From an uncultured Ruminiclostridium sp. (GTDB lineage Bacteria > Bacillota > Clostridia > Oscillospirales > Ruminococcaceae): a stretch of DNA of 64,000 nucleotides. Numbering within the stretch: the stretch's first letter is position 1; every line of letters starts with the position of its first letter. Where the stretch lies: positions 1-64,000 of the forward strand of contig CAJTTE010000006.1 of NCBI GenBank assembly GCA_910579265.1, given 5' to 3'. Position numbers and translations under genes: made by a program. The notes below the pieces were generated by a model. It was not told the origin of the DNA. It ran no database searches and saw nothing but the letters and a program-made list of their open reading frames with translations. Below are positions 42,670 to 52,183 of this stretch, one piece after another.

Positions 42670-44436
42670 ATGGCTTTATCCGAACAGTTTTTAACTCAGA
42701 TACGCGATTCCAACGAAATAAGCTCCGTTATGTCCTCCTATGTGAATCTTAAAAGAGCCGGACGCGACAGCGTATGCCTGTGTCCCTTCCATTCGGAAAA
42801 GACGGCTTCCTGTCATATTTACGGTGATACTCAGAGCTTTTACTGCTTCGGCTGCGGAGCGGGAGGAGACGTTATTACATTTATCCGGCTTATAGAAAGA
42901 CTCGATTATCTTGAAAGCGTCCGGTTTCTGGCTCAGCGCGCAGGAATACCTATGCCGGAGGACAGCTTTGACCGGGGCGCTCAGATGCGCCAGAGGCTGC
43001 TTGAAATAAACCGTGAAGCCGCCCGCTTCTTTCGCGACATCCTTATTTCAGATAAGGGCATTGAAGGACGGAAATATTTATACGGACGCGGCCTAACGGA
43101 TAACACCATAAGAAAATACGGTCTGGGATACGCACCGGAAAGCTGGGATACTTTAAAAAAGCATATGCTGTCCAAAGGATTTGACGAAGGCGAGCTGACT
43201 GACGCCGCACTTTTATCAAAAAATCAAAAGGGACATACCTACGATAAATTCAGACACAGGGTCATGTTTCCGATAATCGACAGAAGAGGAAATATAATAG
43301 CCTTTGGCGGCCGCGCCCTTGACGCGGACGCCCCCGCAAAGTATCTTAACAGCGACGAAACTCCGGTTTTTCACAAAAGGAGCAGCCTTTTCAGCCTCAA
43401 TTTCGCAAAAAACACAAAAGAAAAATTTCTGATCCTTTGCGAGGGCTATATGGATGTAATAAGCCTTAACCAGGCAGGCTTCGATAATGCGGTAGCCACC
43501 CTCGGTACCGCTATCACGCCCGAACAGGCGCGGCTGATGCATCAGTACTGCGAGCAGGTGGTAATCAGCTATGACAGCGACGGCGCAGGACAAAAGGCAA
43601 CCATGAAAGCGATAAATCTTCTGGCAGAAGCCGGGATAGAAGCCAAGGTGTTACAGATGACGGGAGCAAAGGATCCTGACGAATATGTAAAAAAATACGG
43701 TGCGGACGGATTCAGAATGCTTCTTCAACAATCCGGCGGTGCTATCAGCTTCGAGCTACGCAAGCTAACGTCAGGGCTCGATATGGATTCACCGGAAGGA
43801 AAAGCCTCCTATCTGAAAAAGGCGATAAATCTGCTGGCGGACGTTGACAACAGGATAGACCGGATGGTATACATAAGCGATACGGCAAAGCTGTGCGGAA
43901 TGACTTCGGGTGAAATCGACAAGGCGGTTGAGGAACGGCGCAGATATCGCAGCAGCAATGCAAAAAAGGAAGAGAAAAAAAACCTTATAAACCCGCCGCG
44001 CCGTCAGGAAGGTACAAACGGCGCGGCATCCGCCCACACTGCCCGCCAAAAAGCCGAAAGGGGAGTTATAGCTTTTATGCTCCATTCTCCGGATCTTCTG
44101 CCCAAAATAGAAGCGGAGCTTCTCGGCGAGGATTTTACGGAGGGATTCTATCGAAATTTATACAATTGCATTGCCCAAAGGATAAAAAACGGCGGTTCTC
44201 TTGAGCTGTCGTCGTTAGGAGACGAATTTTCGGCGCAGGAAATGGGTAAAATAACGGGTATAATTCAAGAAAACAACCTTCTTCCATATCAGAAGGAAAG
44301 GCTTCGGGAATATATAGGAGTACTGATAAAAAGCCGGGACAGATACGGAGGAAAAAAGCCTCAGGAAATGTCCGACGATGAATTAAGACAAGAGATGGAA
44401 AAGCTCCGCACGGAAAAAATGAAAATCCGGAATTAA
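42670..44436 (+). CDS. dnaG: DNA primase
   Basis: Makes RNA primers at the replication fork. The 588-residue protein has the CHC2 zinc finger (C38, H41, C59, C62 within LCPFHSEK and FYCFGCGAGG), then the RNA-polymerase core. The Toprim domain has LCEGYMDVISL and VVISYDSDGAGQKA. The C-terminal part binds the DnaB helicase. I choose ATG 42670 over GTG 42661 because AAAGGAG is eight bases away. The sigma factor gene follows after 56 bases, the conserved macromolecular-synthesis order. Confidence 0.97.
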   Translation: MALSEQFLTQIRDSNEISSVMSSYVNLKRAGRDSVCLCPFHSEKTASCHIYGDTQSFYCFGCGAGGDVITFIRLIERLDYLESVRFLAQRAGIPMPEDSFDRGAQMRQRLLEINREAARFFRDILISDKGIEGRKYLYGRGLTDNTIRKYGLGYAPESWDTLKKHMLSKGFDEGELTDAALLSKNQKGHTYDKFRHRVMFPIIDRRGNIIAFGGRALDADAPAKYLNSDETPVFHKRSSLFSLNFAKNTKEKFLILCEGYMDVISLNQAGFDNAVATLGTAITPEQARLMHQYCEQVVISYDSDGAGQKATMKAINLLAEAGIEAKVLQMTGAKDPDEYVKKYGADGFRMLLQQSGGAISFELRKLTSGLDMDSPEGKASYLKKAINLLADVDNRIDRMVYISDTAKLCGMTSGEIDKAVEERRRYRSSNAKKEEKKNLINPPRRQEGTNGAASAHTARQKAERGVIAFMLHSPDLLPKIEAELLGEDFTEGFYRNLYNCIAQRIKNGGSLELSSLGDEFSAQEMGKITGIIQENNLLPYQKERLREYIGVLIKSRDRYGGKKPQEMSDDELRQEMEKLRTEKMKIRN

Positions 44437-44492
44437 AATTCAAATATATTATGGGAAAATCAAATTTCAAAAAGCAAAGGAACTGTTAAAAA

Positions 44493-45578
44493 ATGACGGA
44501 AAACGGAAAAAATCTAATAACCGATCTTCTGGAAAGAGGAAAAAAGGAAGGAAAGCTTACCACAAAGGAAATAAACGACGTACTGGAAGATATGAATTTC
44601 GACGTGGAGCAAATCAACAGGCTTTATGACGATTTCGAAAGCAATAATATCGAAATAGTAGACGATTTTATTTCCGATGAGGACCTGGATACGGCTCTCG
44701 ACTTTACGGGCGAGGATGATCTCGATCTGGCCCTTTCCACCGAGGGGATAACCATCGATGATCCGGTAAAGATATATCTGAAGGAAATAGGCCGAGTCCC
44801 TCTTCTGAGCGCGGAGGAAGAGATCGAACTCGCTATGCGGAAAAGCCAGGGAGATCAGTTTGCACGGAAAAGACTTTCGGAGGCAAATCTGCGTCTTGTG
44901 GTAAGTATTGCCAAAAGGTATGTGGGACGCGGCATGCAGTTTCTGGATCTTATTCAGGAAGGCAACATGGGACTTATAAAGGCGGTGGAGAAATTTGATT
45001 ACCGTAAGGGATATAAGTTTTCAACTTATGCAACATGGTGGATAAGACAGGCCATTACGAGAGCCATTGCGGATCAGGCCAGAACCATCCGTATTCCGGT
45101 TCATATGGTCGAAACCATAACAAAGGTAAAAAAAGTATCAAGTCAGCTTCTGCACAAGAACGGGCATGAGCCCAGCGTTGAAGAAATCGCCAACGAACTC
45201 AATATGCCCATAGACAGAGTAAGAGAAATAATCAGAATAAGTCAGGATCCCGTTTCCTTGGAAACCCCTATCGGCGAGGAGGAGGACAGTCATCTCGGAG
45301 ACTTTATACCGGATGAGCTTGCGCCGGCGCCTGCCGAAGTGGCATCGCTTTCGCTGCTTAAGGAACAGCTTGACGAGGTTCTGGGCACTCTCACGGACAG
45401 GGAAGAAAAAGTGCTTCGGTTAAGGTTCGGATTACAGGACGGACGTCCCCGCACCCTGGAAGAAGTCGGACAGCGGTTCCAGGTTACGAGAGAACGCATA
45501 CGTCAGATAGAAGCAAAGGCGCTTAGAAAGCTTCGTCATCCGTCGAGAAGCAAAAAATTAAAGGACTTTTTAGACTGA
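44493..45578 (+). CDS. rpoD: Primary RNA polymerase sigma factor (sigma-A)
   Basis: The housekeeping sigma factor, 361 residues. Region 1.1 is short, as in Firmicutes. Regions 1.2-2 read DDPVKIYLKEIGRVPLL, then LVVSIAKRYVGRGMQFLDLI, then FSTYATWWIRQAI. Region 3 follows with ARTIRIPVHMVE, and region 4 with TLEEVGQRFQVTRERIRQIEA (in parts), ending LKDFLD. This fits the TTGACA/TATAAT promoters found across the window. AAAGGAACTG lies upstream of the ATG. It is co-transcribed with dnaG. Confidence 0.97.
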   Translation: MTENGKNLITDLLERGKKEGKLTTKEINDVLEDMNFDVEQINRLYDDFESNNIEIVDDFISDEDLDTALDFTGEDDLDLALSTEGITIDDPVKIYLKEIGRVPLLSAEEEIELAMRKSQGDQFARKRLSEANLRLVVSIAKRYVGRGMQFLDLIQEGNMGLIKAVEKFDYRKGYKFSTYATWWIRQAITRAIADQARTIRIPVHMVETITKVKKVSSQLLHKNGHEPSVEEIANELNMPIDRVREIIRISQDPVSLETPIGEEEDSHLGDFIPDELAPAPAEVASLSLLKEQLDEVLGTLTDREEKVLRLRFGLQDGRPRTLEEVGQRFQVTRERIRQIEAKALRKLRHPSRSKKLKDFLD

Positions 45579-45638
45579 TTTATTTCCAATTCAAGAAAGT
45601 TTAAGAGTCTTTATACATAGAATCGGAAAGGAAAGTAT

Positions 45639-46088
45639 ATGCACATAACTCTCGAAACGGATTATGCAATAAGAATAGTGGACACTTTAGCCAAAGAGGC
45701 AGCCAAGGAGCAAAGCAATTTCAGGAGATGCATCGACGCCGGAGCCATATCCGAAAAAACGGAAGTGCCCTTAAGGTTTGCTCTCAAGATACTTCGTAAG
45801 CTTGTGGGCGGAGGAATCGTCAAAAGCTACAAGGGCGTTTACGGTGGATACCGTCTTATAGCCGAGCTCGATAAGCTCTCCCTGTATGACGTTATGGAAC
45901 TGGTGGAAGGCGAATACAGATTCAGCCGATGTCTATCAAAGGACTACAGTTGCAGATGCAGCTCAGACGGCTTGCCCTGTAATTACCAGAAGGTGTTCGG
46001 AGAAGTTACGGAAATGGTTAAGGAGCATCTTAAGAAACAGACTTTTGATAAACTGGTCAAATTCGACGATAAAAGCGGGAAAAAGTAG
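45639..46088 (+). CDS. Rrf2 family transcriptional regulator
   Basis: A DNA-binding regulator of 149 residues. Winged helix at 1-85 (TLETDYAIRIVDTL, AISEKTEVPLRFALKILRKL, GGYRL). The C-terminal cysteine set C98, C105, C107 and C114 lies where IscR, NsrR and RsrR hold an iron-sulfur cluster. The spacing (CLSKDYSCRCSSDGLPC) is unusual, with two close Cys, so the cluster type is open. It begins 60 bases after rpoD and may share its transcript. No Isc/Suf genes are nearby, so its regulon is elsewhere. Confidence 0.88.
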   Translation: MHITLETDYAIRIVDTLAKEAAKEQSNFRRCIDAGAISEKTEVPLRFALKILRKLVGGGIVKSYKGVYGGYRLIAELDKLSLYDVMELVEGEYRFSRCLSKDYSCRCSSDGLPCNYQKVFGEVTEMVKEHLKKQTFDKLVKFDDKSGKK

Positions 46089-46191
46089 ACGCATCTCCTT
46101 TATGCCGTTTCCCGGCTCCATTATAAAACGGCTCCGCCGACGCGCCGGCCGAATAAACAACCGCATGGATGCGGCCATGCTTTTTATTTAG

Positions 46192-46362
46192 GACAACACC
46201 CCACAATGATTGCGTGTGAATGCGCAGTCAGATATTTCGTCAGCTTGCATAAATTCGAGGCAGGAATACTGACGTATTTCAGGGAGAATTTGTGTAAGCT
46301 GACGGAAAATATGCAAGCAAGCCGCACACAAAGCCGTCAGGCGGTCATTGTGCGGTGCTGCC
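46192..46362 (+). mobile_element. MITE-1 copy 7 (171 bp, TTAG duplication)
   Basis: Begins GACAACACCCCACAATGA and ends TCATTGTGCGGTGCTGCC, flanked by TTAG at 46188-46191 and 46363-46366. Confidence 0.9.
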
Positions 46363-46485
46363 TTAGGACATATCTGAAAAATAAGCATTTTGTATGATTT
46401 CGCCGAAGGAGTGGCGATTTCATGAAAAAGCGGAGATATATGGTAATTGTCCGTAAAATTTTTACGCAGAAAGCGCTCGCAATTA

Positions 46486-46670
46486 GGGCGGATCTGAAAA
46501 CAAAACAAATTTGTACAATTACGCGCTGAAGTGCGGCGGTTTAAGGAAAAAACGTAAAAACACCATGTTATTTCATGGTTGTCTCTTTGGAATAACTATC
46601 GGAATTTATTGACGCGGAAAGGGTCCGCAGTTAGTAAAAATCGTGCAATTTGCGGGTTTTCAGACAGCCC
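46486..46670. repeat. Best-preserved family C element (185 bp)
   Basis: Termini GGGCGGATCTGAAAAC (46486) and GTTTTCAGACAGCCC (ending 46670) are inverted repeats with three mismatches. I could not define a target duplication. Confidence 0.62.
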
Positions 46671-46738
46671 GCAGCTGACTTGTGCAAAACGCGGCTTTTC
46701 AGAAAGCTCATATTTCCCTTGAAAGGAACGTAAATCAA

Positions 46739-49036
46739 ATGGATATTGAACAGATACTGAAAAAATCGGGTAAAAAATCCGAACAGCAGGGAGACAGGAT
46801 TTTTGCTTTAGATATAGGTACGCGCACCGTTGTGGGAATAATAGGCGAAAGAGACGCAGACAAATTCCGGATTATGGAATGTGTCGTGGTGCCTCATTCC
46901 CGGCGCGCCATGGTAGACGGTCAGATAGAAGATATAAAGCAGGTCGCCAAAATAGTAGGTCAGGTCAAATCACAGCTTGAACAAAAAGCGGGCTTTACTC
47001 TTCAGAGAGCCTGCATAGCCGCCGCAGGGCGCGCATTAAAAACCGTAAACGTTTCAAAGGACTTCGACGTTTCCGAAAGTGAAATCATCACCGAGGAAAT
47101 GGTAGCTTCCATGGAGATGGAAACCATTTCCGCGGCGCAGTCAGAGCTGGACAGACTTACCGAAAAAGACGGTACTCTTTTCTACTGCGTAGGTCATAAT
47201 GTGGTCAACTACCGCCTTGACAATTATAAAATGATCTCCGTGGCGGGGCATAAGGGGCAGCATATAGAAATAGATATGGTTGTTGCTTTTTTACCGGGGA
47301 TAGTCGTTGAAGGCCTTTATTCGGTAATGGAGCTCAACGGTCTGGAAGTCCAGAGTCTTACGCTCGAGCCTATTGCGGCAATGAACGTTATTATTCCCAC
47401 GGAAATAAGACTTATAAATATTGCCCTTGTGGATATCGGAGCAGGAACTTCGGATATCGCCATCTCAAAAGACGGCTCCATCATTGCCTACGCCATGGCA
47501 ACGGTTGCCGGCGACGAGATCACCGAAGAAATAATCAAAACCTTCTTAGTAGACTTTTCGGCTGCCGAGCAAATGAAATATGACGCCGATGATAATGAAA
47601 AAATTACATATAAAGATATTTTCGGAATTGCTCATACTATTTCTCAGGAGGAGTTTATAGAAAGCATACTGCCAAGTATGGACAATCTCGCTTCAACTAT
47701 TTGCAATACCATTTTAAAAATCAACGACGGTTCGCCTCAGGCAGTTTTCCTTGTAGGCGGAGGAAGTCTTATAAAGGGACTTACCACTCTTGTGGCGGAT
47801 AAGCTTGACATAGACGAGGACCGGGTCGCCGTGGGAGGAAGCGAGTTTGTCAGGAACGTAGAAATGAACGGCTTTAAAATGGGAGCGGAATATATCACGC
47901 CAATAGGGATAGGCGTGACCGCTCTTGATGATAAAGGATATGATTTTTCCGTTATCACCGTTAATGATAAAAAAATAAGGGTTTTCGACACCAAAAAGCT
48001 GACGGTATTCCAGCTTTTATCCCTTTCGGGATTCAAGGCTTCGGAAATAATGGGACATTCGGGTCAAGGGCTCACCTTCACCCTTAACGGAAACCGTATA
48101 TTCCGAAAAGGCACTATGATGACCGCCGCCGAGGTTATGGTAAACGGAAAAAATGCGGGACTTACCACTATTGTGACCCAAGGCGACAATGTAAAGCTCA
48201 CGCCTGCTAAAAACGGACAAAATGCGCGTTCCACGCTTCAGCAGGAAATTGATTACAAAAAATACAATTCCGGTCATGTCACCTTCGGCGGGAAAAAATA
48301 CAAATTCGGCCTTCAGGTGGCGGTAAACGGCACATTCAAAACTCCCGACTATGAAATACAGCCTCTTGACGATATAATTACGGGTGGCATACTAACCTTA
48401 GGCGACCTGCTTGACTCCATAGGTATAGAATATACCGAAGGATTTGCCATAAACGGAAATCTGGCAGCTCAAAGCGAACTTCTTCACGACGGAGATGTTA
48501 TAACCATAAAAATGATCCCGTCCCTCATCGAAAAAGGCGGACCCGATTTCAATACTCCCACGGAAAACGTCAATAACATATCGGCGTCCTCCGCAGGTTT
48601 CGGTGCGGACCCGGTTTCTCAGAAGGAGCAGCCGCCGGTTTACGCAAATCAAGCCGGACAAGCTGTGGCTTATTCCGGGTCTTACGAAGAGGAACAGCCT
48701 GCTCAACAGATAAGATCGTCCGCACAAGCAATTCAAACGGATGTTGTCAAAACGCCAACCCTTGCGGAAACGGCCGGCATGACCCGGGATGAAAGGATAC
48801 AGGCCGCAGAGGATACCGTCCCCGCCCTGACTCTTAATCTTAACGGAAAACCTATAACTCTTCCCGAAAAAACAGACGGTGAGCCACATACCTTTATTGA
48901 ACTGATGAGCTATGTGGATATAGACACCAAAAATCCAATGGGAAGCAATGTGGAGCTTACCCTTAACGGTACGGAAATAAGCTTCGGCGAAGAGCTTCAT
49001 GAAGGTGATCATGCAATTGTACGCTGGAAAAAATAA
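46739..49036 (+). CDS. FtsA/PilM-like actin-fold ATPase with long C-terminal extension
   Basis: A 765-residue cytoplasmic protein. Residues about 20-400 form the FtsA/PilM fold. The phosphate-1 loop is FALDIGTRTVVGIIGE; an SHS2-like insert follows. Phosphate-2 is NIALVDIGAGTSDIAI and the adenosine loop is VFLVGGGSLIKGL. The C-terminal half holds small beta-grasp-like repeats (LTFTLNGNRIFRKGTMMTAAEVMVNGK in parts; TLNLNGKPITL; VELTLNGTEISFGEELHEGDHAIV) around a disordered Gln/Pro linker. True FtsA is near 420 residues and lies beside ftsZ. So this is a clostridial paralogue of unknown role. Start by AAAGGAACG. Confidence 0.82.
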   Translation: MDIEQILKKSGKKSEQQGDRIFALDIGTRTVVGIIGERDADKFRIMECVVVPHSRRAMVDGQIEDIKQVAKIVGQVKSQLEQKAGFTLQRACIAAAGRALKTVNVSKDFDVSESEIITEEMVASMEMETISAAQSELDRLTEKDGTLFYCVGHNVVNYRLDNYKMISVAGHKGQHIEIDMVVAFLPGIVVEGLYSVMELNGLEVQSLTLEPIAAMNVIIPTEIRLINIALVDIGAGTSDIAISKDGSIIAYAMATVAGDEITEEIIKTFLVDFSAAEQMKYDADDNEKITYKDIFGIAHTISQEEFIESILPSMDNLASTICNTILKINDGSPQAVFLVGGGSLIKGLTTLVADKLDIDEDRVAVGGSEFVRNVEMNGFKMGAEYITPIGIGVTALDDKGYDFSVITVNDKKIRVFDTKKLTVFQLLSLSGFKASEIMGHSGQGLTFTLNGNRIFRKGTMMTAAEVMVNGKNAGLTTIVTQGDNVKLTPAKNGQNARSTLQQEIDYKKYNSGHVTFGGKKYKFGLQVAVNGTFKTPDYEIQPLDDIITGGILTLGDLLDSIGIEYTEGFAINGNLAAQSELLHDGDVITIKMIPSLIEKGGPDFNTPTENVNNISASSAGFGADPVSQKEQPPVYANQAGQAVAYSGSYEEEQPAQQIRSSAQAIQTDVVKTPTLAETAGMTRDERIQAAEDTVPALTLNLNGKPITLPEKTDGEPHTFIELMSYVDIDTKNPMGSNVELTLNGTEISFGEELHEGDHAIVRWKK

Positions 49037-49142
49037 CCTTGGAAATAACGATAAATATTACATTTTAAGTTGACTGTCCGTATCATTACGGCTTATGGAT
49101 TCAATACGCACTCCTCAAGGAGGAAAGGAATTATCACAATAT

Positions 49143-50756
49143 ATGAAAAAAGCTTTCAGAGCCGCGGCGGTATTCCTCGTACTGTCAATGCTGACAGGCT
49201 GTACGGAAATTGCCTATAACACACCGTCCGTATCCGAAGACACCTCAGGCATCGTTTCTTCGCCGCCGCTTCAAACCCAAAAACCCGACCCTTCCATTCC
49301 GGATAAATATCAGGAAAAGGAAGTCAATATAAATACTCAGGATTATTCCGAAGAGTTTCAGCTTGAAAGTGTGTGTGACAACACCTGTCATACCTATCTT
49401 ATGGGTTACACGGGAGAAGGGTATATACAGATCGACACTCACGAATATGCGACCTTCAGGGTTCATGTGCCGTCAACCCAGTATTACAAGCTCACAATAT
49501 ATATGTGCGCCTTTGATACCGGCGTCGATGTCATTATAGGAGGCAATAAGACTACTGCCGCTCAGGGAGATTACGAAACCTTTGACGGTGTTTCCAAGGG
49601 AATAATTTATGAAAAAGACATAACAATGTTTACCCCCTTTTCCATAGACGGCATTTACCTAAAAAAAGGAGATAACGTCATTACTCTTCAATCCGTTTCC
49701 GGAATGGCATATATGGATAAGGTGACGTTAGAAAACGGAAGAAGCGTGAGCAGCGGATTTTACTCAATGAGCAATTCGCCCATAAATCCGAATGCCGATA
49801 TAAATACGGTTAAAACCCTTAATTTCTTTTCGGAAATATACGGCAAAAAAACACTTACCGGCCAGAGAGTAACATCGGGGACCGATGCCGAGCTGGCGGC
49901 AATATATGAGCTTACCGGCAGGCTTCCGGCAATACGTATAGGAGACCTTTCATGCGCCCAGGAGAGAAGCCCGTCATATGACGAAAACAAAACGGATATC
50001 GAACTGGCAAAAAAATGGGCAAAGCGCGGCGGTATCGTAAGCTACGGCTGGACATGGTATTCACCCTCCGACAAAAGTCATTATTTATCCTCCATGTCCG
50101 ATTTTAATTTCGAAAAAGTATATACCGATACGGATATTTCCGAAGCGTCCATCGATACGATAGAAAAGCTATATGGAAACGGCGAGATATCAAAGGAATG
50201 CTTCCGCCTTATACAGGATATGGAGGAAATGGCGAAGGTACTGAAGGATTTGCAGGATGAAAACGTTACCGTACTTTTTTCTCCTCTTCCGGACGGGGGT
50301 AAAGGCGGATATTGGTGGAGCGACAGCAGCAAAAGCTATAAATGGCTATGGAAGACCATGGTAAAACGATTTAACGATCTTTACGGACTTACCAATATAA
50401 TCTGGGTATGGAACGGAGGAGGAGAGGACTTTTATCCCGGAGACGAATATGTGGATATAGTCGGAGAAAATGTTTACAATACCACCGGAGACAGCGGCAA
50501 TGCCCGATTTATGGGTACGATATATTATAAATCCTCAAGAGCAACGGCAATGACCGATTGTCTACAGATCCCCGATCCGGATATACTTGCGCAGGACAAC
50601 GCAAGGTGGTTATGGTTTGCATTAAGCGGCGGAGACTGCCTTATAAATGAAAACGGAAAACTAACGGGCAGGTACAGCTCCGACACGCTTCTGGAAAAGG
50701 CTTACAATCACGAAAGCTTCCTTACCTTAGACGAGATCAGCGGCAGGTTCGTTTAA
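49143..50756 (+). CDS. GH26-like lipoprotein, catalytic residues apparently lost
   Basis: A 537-residue surface lipoprotein (lipobox LTGC, Cys at residue 20). Residues about 65-200 form a carbohydrate-binding beta-sandwich like family 35 modules. Residues about 222-530 form a (beta/alpha)8 barrel with the order of family GH26 mannanases (KTLTGQ, GGIVSYGWTW, VTVLFSPLPDG, NIIWVWN, YPGDEYVDIVG, IPDPD). Sites expected to carry catalytic Glu differ: the RPLHE acid/base position reads SPLPD (D384), and the nucleophile position before IPDPD reads TDC (D472). WHW reads WTW. It may bind rather than cut mannan. The start at 49143 gives a clean signal peptide. Confidence 0.82.
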   Translation: MKKAFRAAAVFLVLSMLTGCTEIAYNTPSVSEDTSGIVSSPPLQTQKPDPSIPDKYQEKEVNINTQDYSEEFQLESVCDNTCHTYLMGYTGEGYIQIDTHEYATFRVHVPSTQYYKLTIYMCAFDTGVDVIIGGNKTTAAQGDYETFDGVSKGIIYEKDITMFTPFSIDGIYLKKGDNVITLQSVSGMAYMDKVTLENGRSVSSGFYSMSNSPINPNADINTVKTLNFFSEIYGKKTLTGQRVTSGTDAELAAIYELTGRLPAIRIGDLSCAQERSPSYDENKTDIELAKKWAKRGGIVSYGWTWYSPSDKSHYLSSMSDFNFEKVYTDTDISEASIDTIEKLYGNGEISKECFRLIQDMEEMAKVLKDLQDENVTVLFSPLPDGGKGGYWWSDSSKSYKWLWKTMVKRFNDLYGLTNIIWVWNGGGEDFYPGDEYVDIVGENVYNTTGDSGNARFMGTIYYKSSRATAMTDCLQIPDPDILAQDNARWLWFALSGGDCLINENGKLTGRYSSDTLLEKAYNHESFLTLDEISGRFV

Positions 50757-50984
50757 AGCATTTCCCCGCGCGGATATGATCCTGAGTCAATAATGCGGCA
50801 AAGCTATAGACCGCAAAATCATAGCTGCTCAGATTTTATGAAAACCGCCGTTTGATCAGGAAAATACAAAATGCCGGATCTTATCAATTACCGGTTGACC
50901 GTATAAAGAGTTTTTCGTTTTCCGCTTGCCGTGATCAGCAAGATTATGCCCTAAGCAACAGAGCGGAACGGTTCTCCCGGGAAG

Positions 50985-51180
50985 GCAGACATCAAAATAA
51001 AGCCTTCCTTCATACCTTGTTTTAGGGTGTTATATCAAAAGAAAAGTGATCAAATAGAACGCTTCCATAAAACCCCAAAGCATCTTAAACATCAAAATAA
51101 ATTTTTCCGCTTTTCTCGGTATGAGGTTATTATTTATTGAAGGTTGTCGTATTTCTGAAATTTTTTCTGCCTACTGAGCC
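50985..51180. repeat. Family D repeat, two diverged units
   Basis: It shares CAGACATCAAAATAAA, the TTCCTTC/TTCCGCTTT block, GGTTATTAT and a GCCGGCTG-like end with 5672-6008. It probably marks a third, nearly erased IS200 insertion. Confidence 0.55.
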
Positions 51181-51246
51181 GGCTGTTTGCGCTTAAGCTG
51201 CAAAAAAGAATCGCTTTACAATAATGCAAAGCGATTCTTTTATTTA

Positions 51247-51404
51247 TTGCTCCCCCAAGTAACTCTTGAATTATTCTGCTTGCCCGGCTGCCTAAATACT
51301 TCGTCATAAGCCCTTGAAATATGCGCATATTCCTGCGGTCTTCTTCCTTGTCTTTCCACAGCCCTTCGGCGCACAAATTCTTCAAGTGTTACTTGGCGGA
51401 GCAA
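51247..51404 (-). mobile_element. MITE-2 copy B (158 bp, TA duplication)
   Basis: Begins TTGCTCCCCCAAGTAACTC and ends GTTACTTGGCGGAGCAA, with TA at 51245-51246 and 51405-51406. Confidence 0.85.
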
Positions 51405-51719
51405 TAATATAAACAACGATAAATGCCAAAAGTAAATACAGTTTAATAAGCAAATAAAAATGCTCCCGTAATTTAAGACAGTACCTTATTAAAGAGACCG
51501 CTCCTTTAATCCTCACCTTTGAAAAAAACTGCGTTACCGGATAGGAATATGCCGGGCTTTTATGCTATTATGAGCCAAAGCTGCAACTATATATTGAAAA
51601 ATTAATCCGCAACGTCAAAGGCTATATTAAACAGGCAATAAATATCCTTCAGGCATTCGTATTAGCCATACACGACATGACGAAAGCTTTCCGGGGTTTA
51701 TGACAGCGCTTAGGCTGTC

Positions 51720-52163
51720 TCAATCCTCAAAGGAAATATTCTCAACGGGTATATCGAATTCCTCAAGGAATTTTTCAAGAAGCGCGGCATACTCCCCGCT
51801 GTCAGGGTTCTCTCTGTGCGCCTTTGCCAGGTCAATATAGGCCTGACTATTCTTATAAGGAACGCTGTACTTAGTGTTGAACGCCTTAAGCATGACCTTG
51901 TATTCGCGGCTGTCGGGAGCCTTTTCGTACATTTCCACAAGATCGAGATAATCCTGCGTTTGCATGTAATAAGGCGTATCCGGCTCGACTATGTTCTGCT
52001 CCTGAACATATCTGCAAAGCATATACACAACCGCTGTATCTATTATAAGAACGACGGCGGCTACGGCAATTATCAGTCCCTTTAAGATCTCCCATACTTT
52101 ATTAAATGTGCTTGTGATTCTTTTTACGTTATCCTCTTTCGGTAAAGCTTCGGTTGTATTCAT
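51720..52163 (-). CDS. Hypothetical single-pass membrane protein
   Basis: A 147-residue protein: a charged cytoplasmic start, one transmembrane helix at about 28-52, then an extracytoplasmic helical part. That part has two similar stretches (YLDLVEMYEKAPDSREYKVML and YIDLAKAHRENPDSGEYAALL) that read as a tandem repeat of a 40-residue helical hairpin, loosely TPR-like. CGGAGG precedes the ATG at 52163. It lies just downstream of the MITE-disrupted secreted-protein gene on the same strand. Function unknown. Confidence 0.72.
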   Translation of the reverse strand: MNTTEALPKEDNVKRITSTFNKVWEILKGLIIAVAAVVLIIDTAVVYMLCRYVQEQNIVEPDTPYYMQTQDYLDLVEMYEKAPDSREYKVMLKAFNTKYSVPYKNSQAYIDLAKAHRENPDSGEYAALLEKFLEEFDIPVENISFED

Positions 52164-52183
52164 CTATATTGCCTCCGTTTCAA

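Larger units (their letters stand above)
46089..46738. other. Gap packed with repeats
   Basis: It holds MITE-1 copy 7 (46192-46362), a second family C-like left end at 46367 (GACATATCTGAAAAATAAGC) and a complete family C element (46486-46670). No gene is seen. Confidence 0.6.
50757..51719. other. Gap with left-end repeats and MITE-2 copy B
   Basis: 50985-51180 contains two diverged units of the family D repeat (ACATCAAAATAAA and TGAGGTTATTATT). MITE-2 copy B follows at 51247-51404. No gene is supported. 51405-51719 appears empty. Confidence 0.55.
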
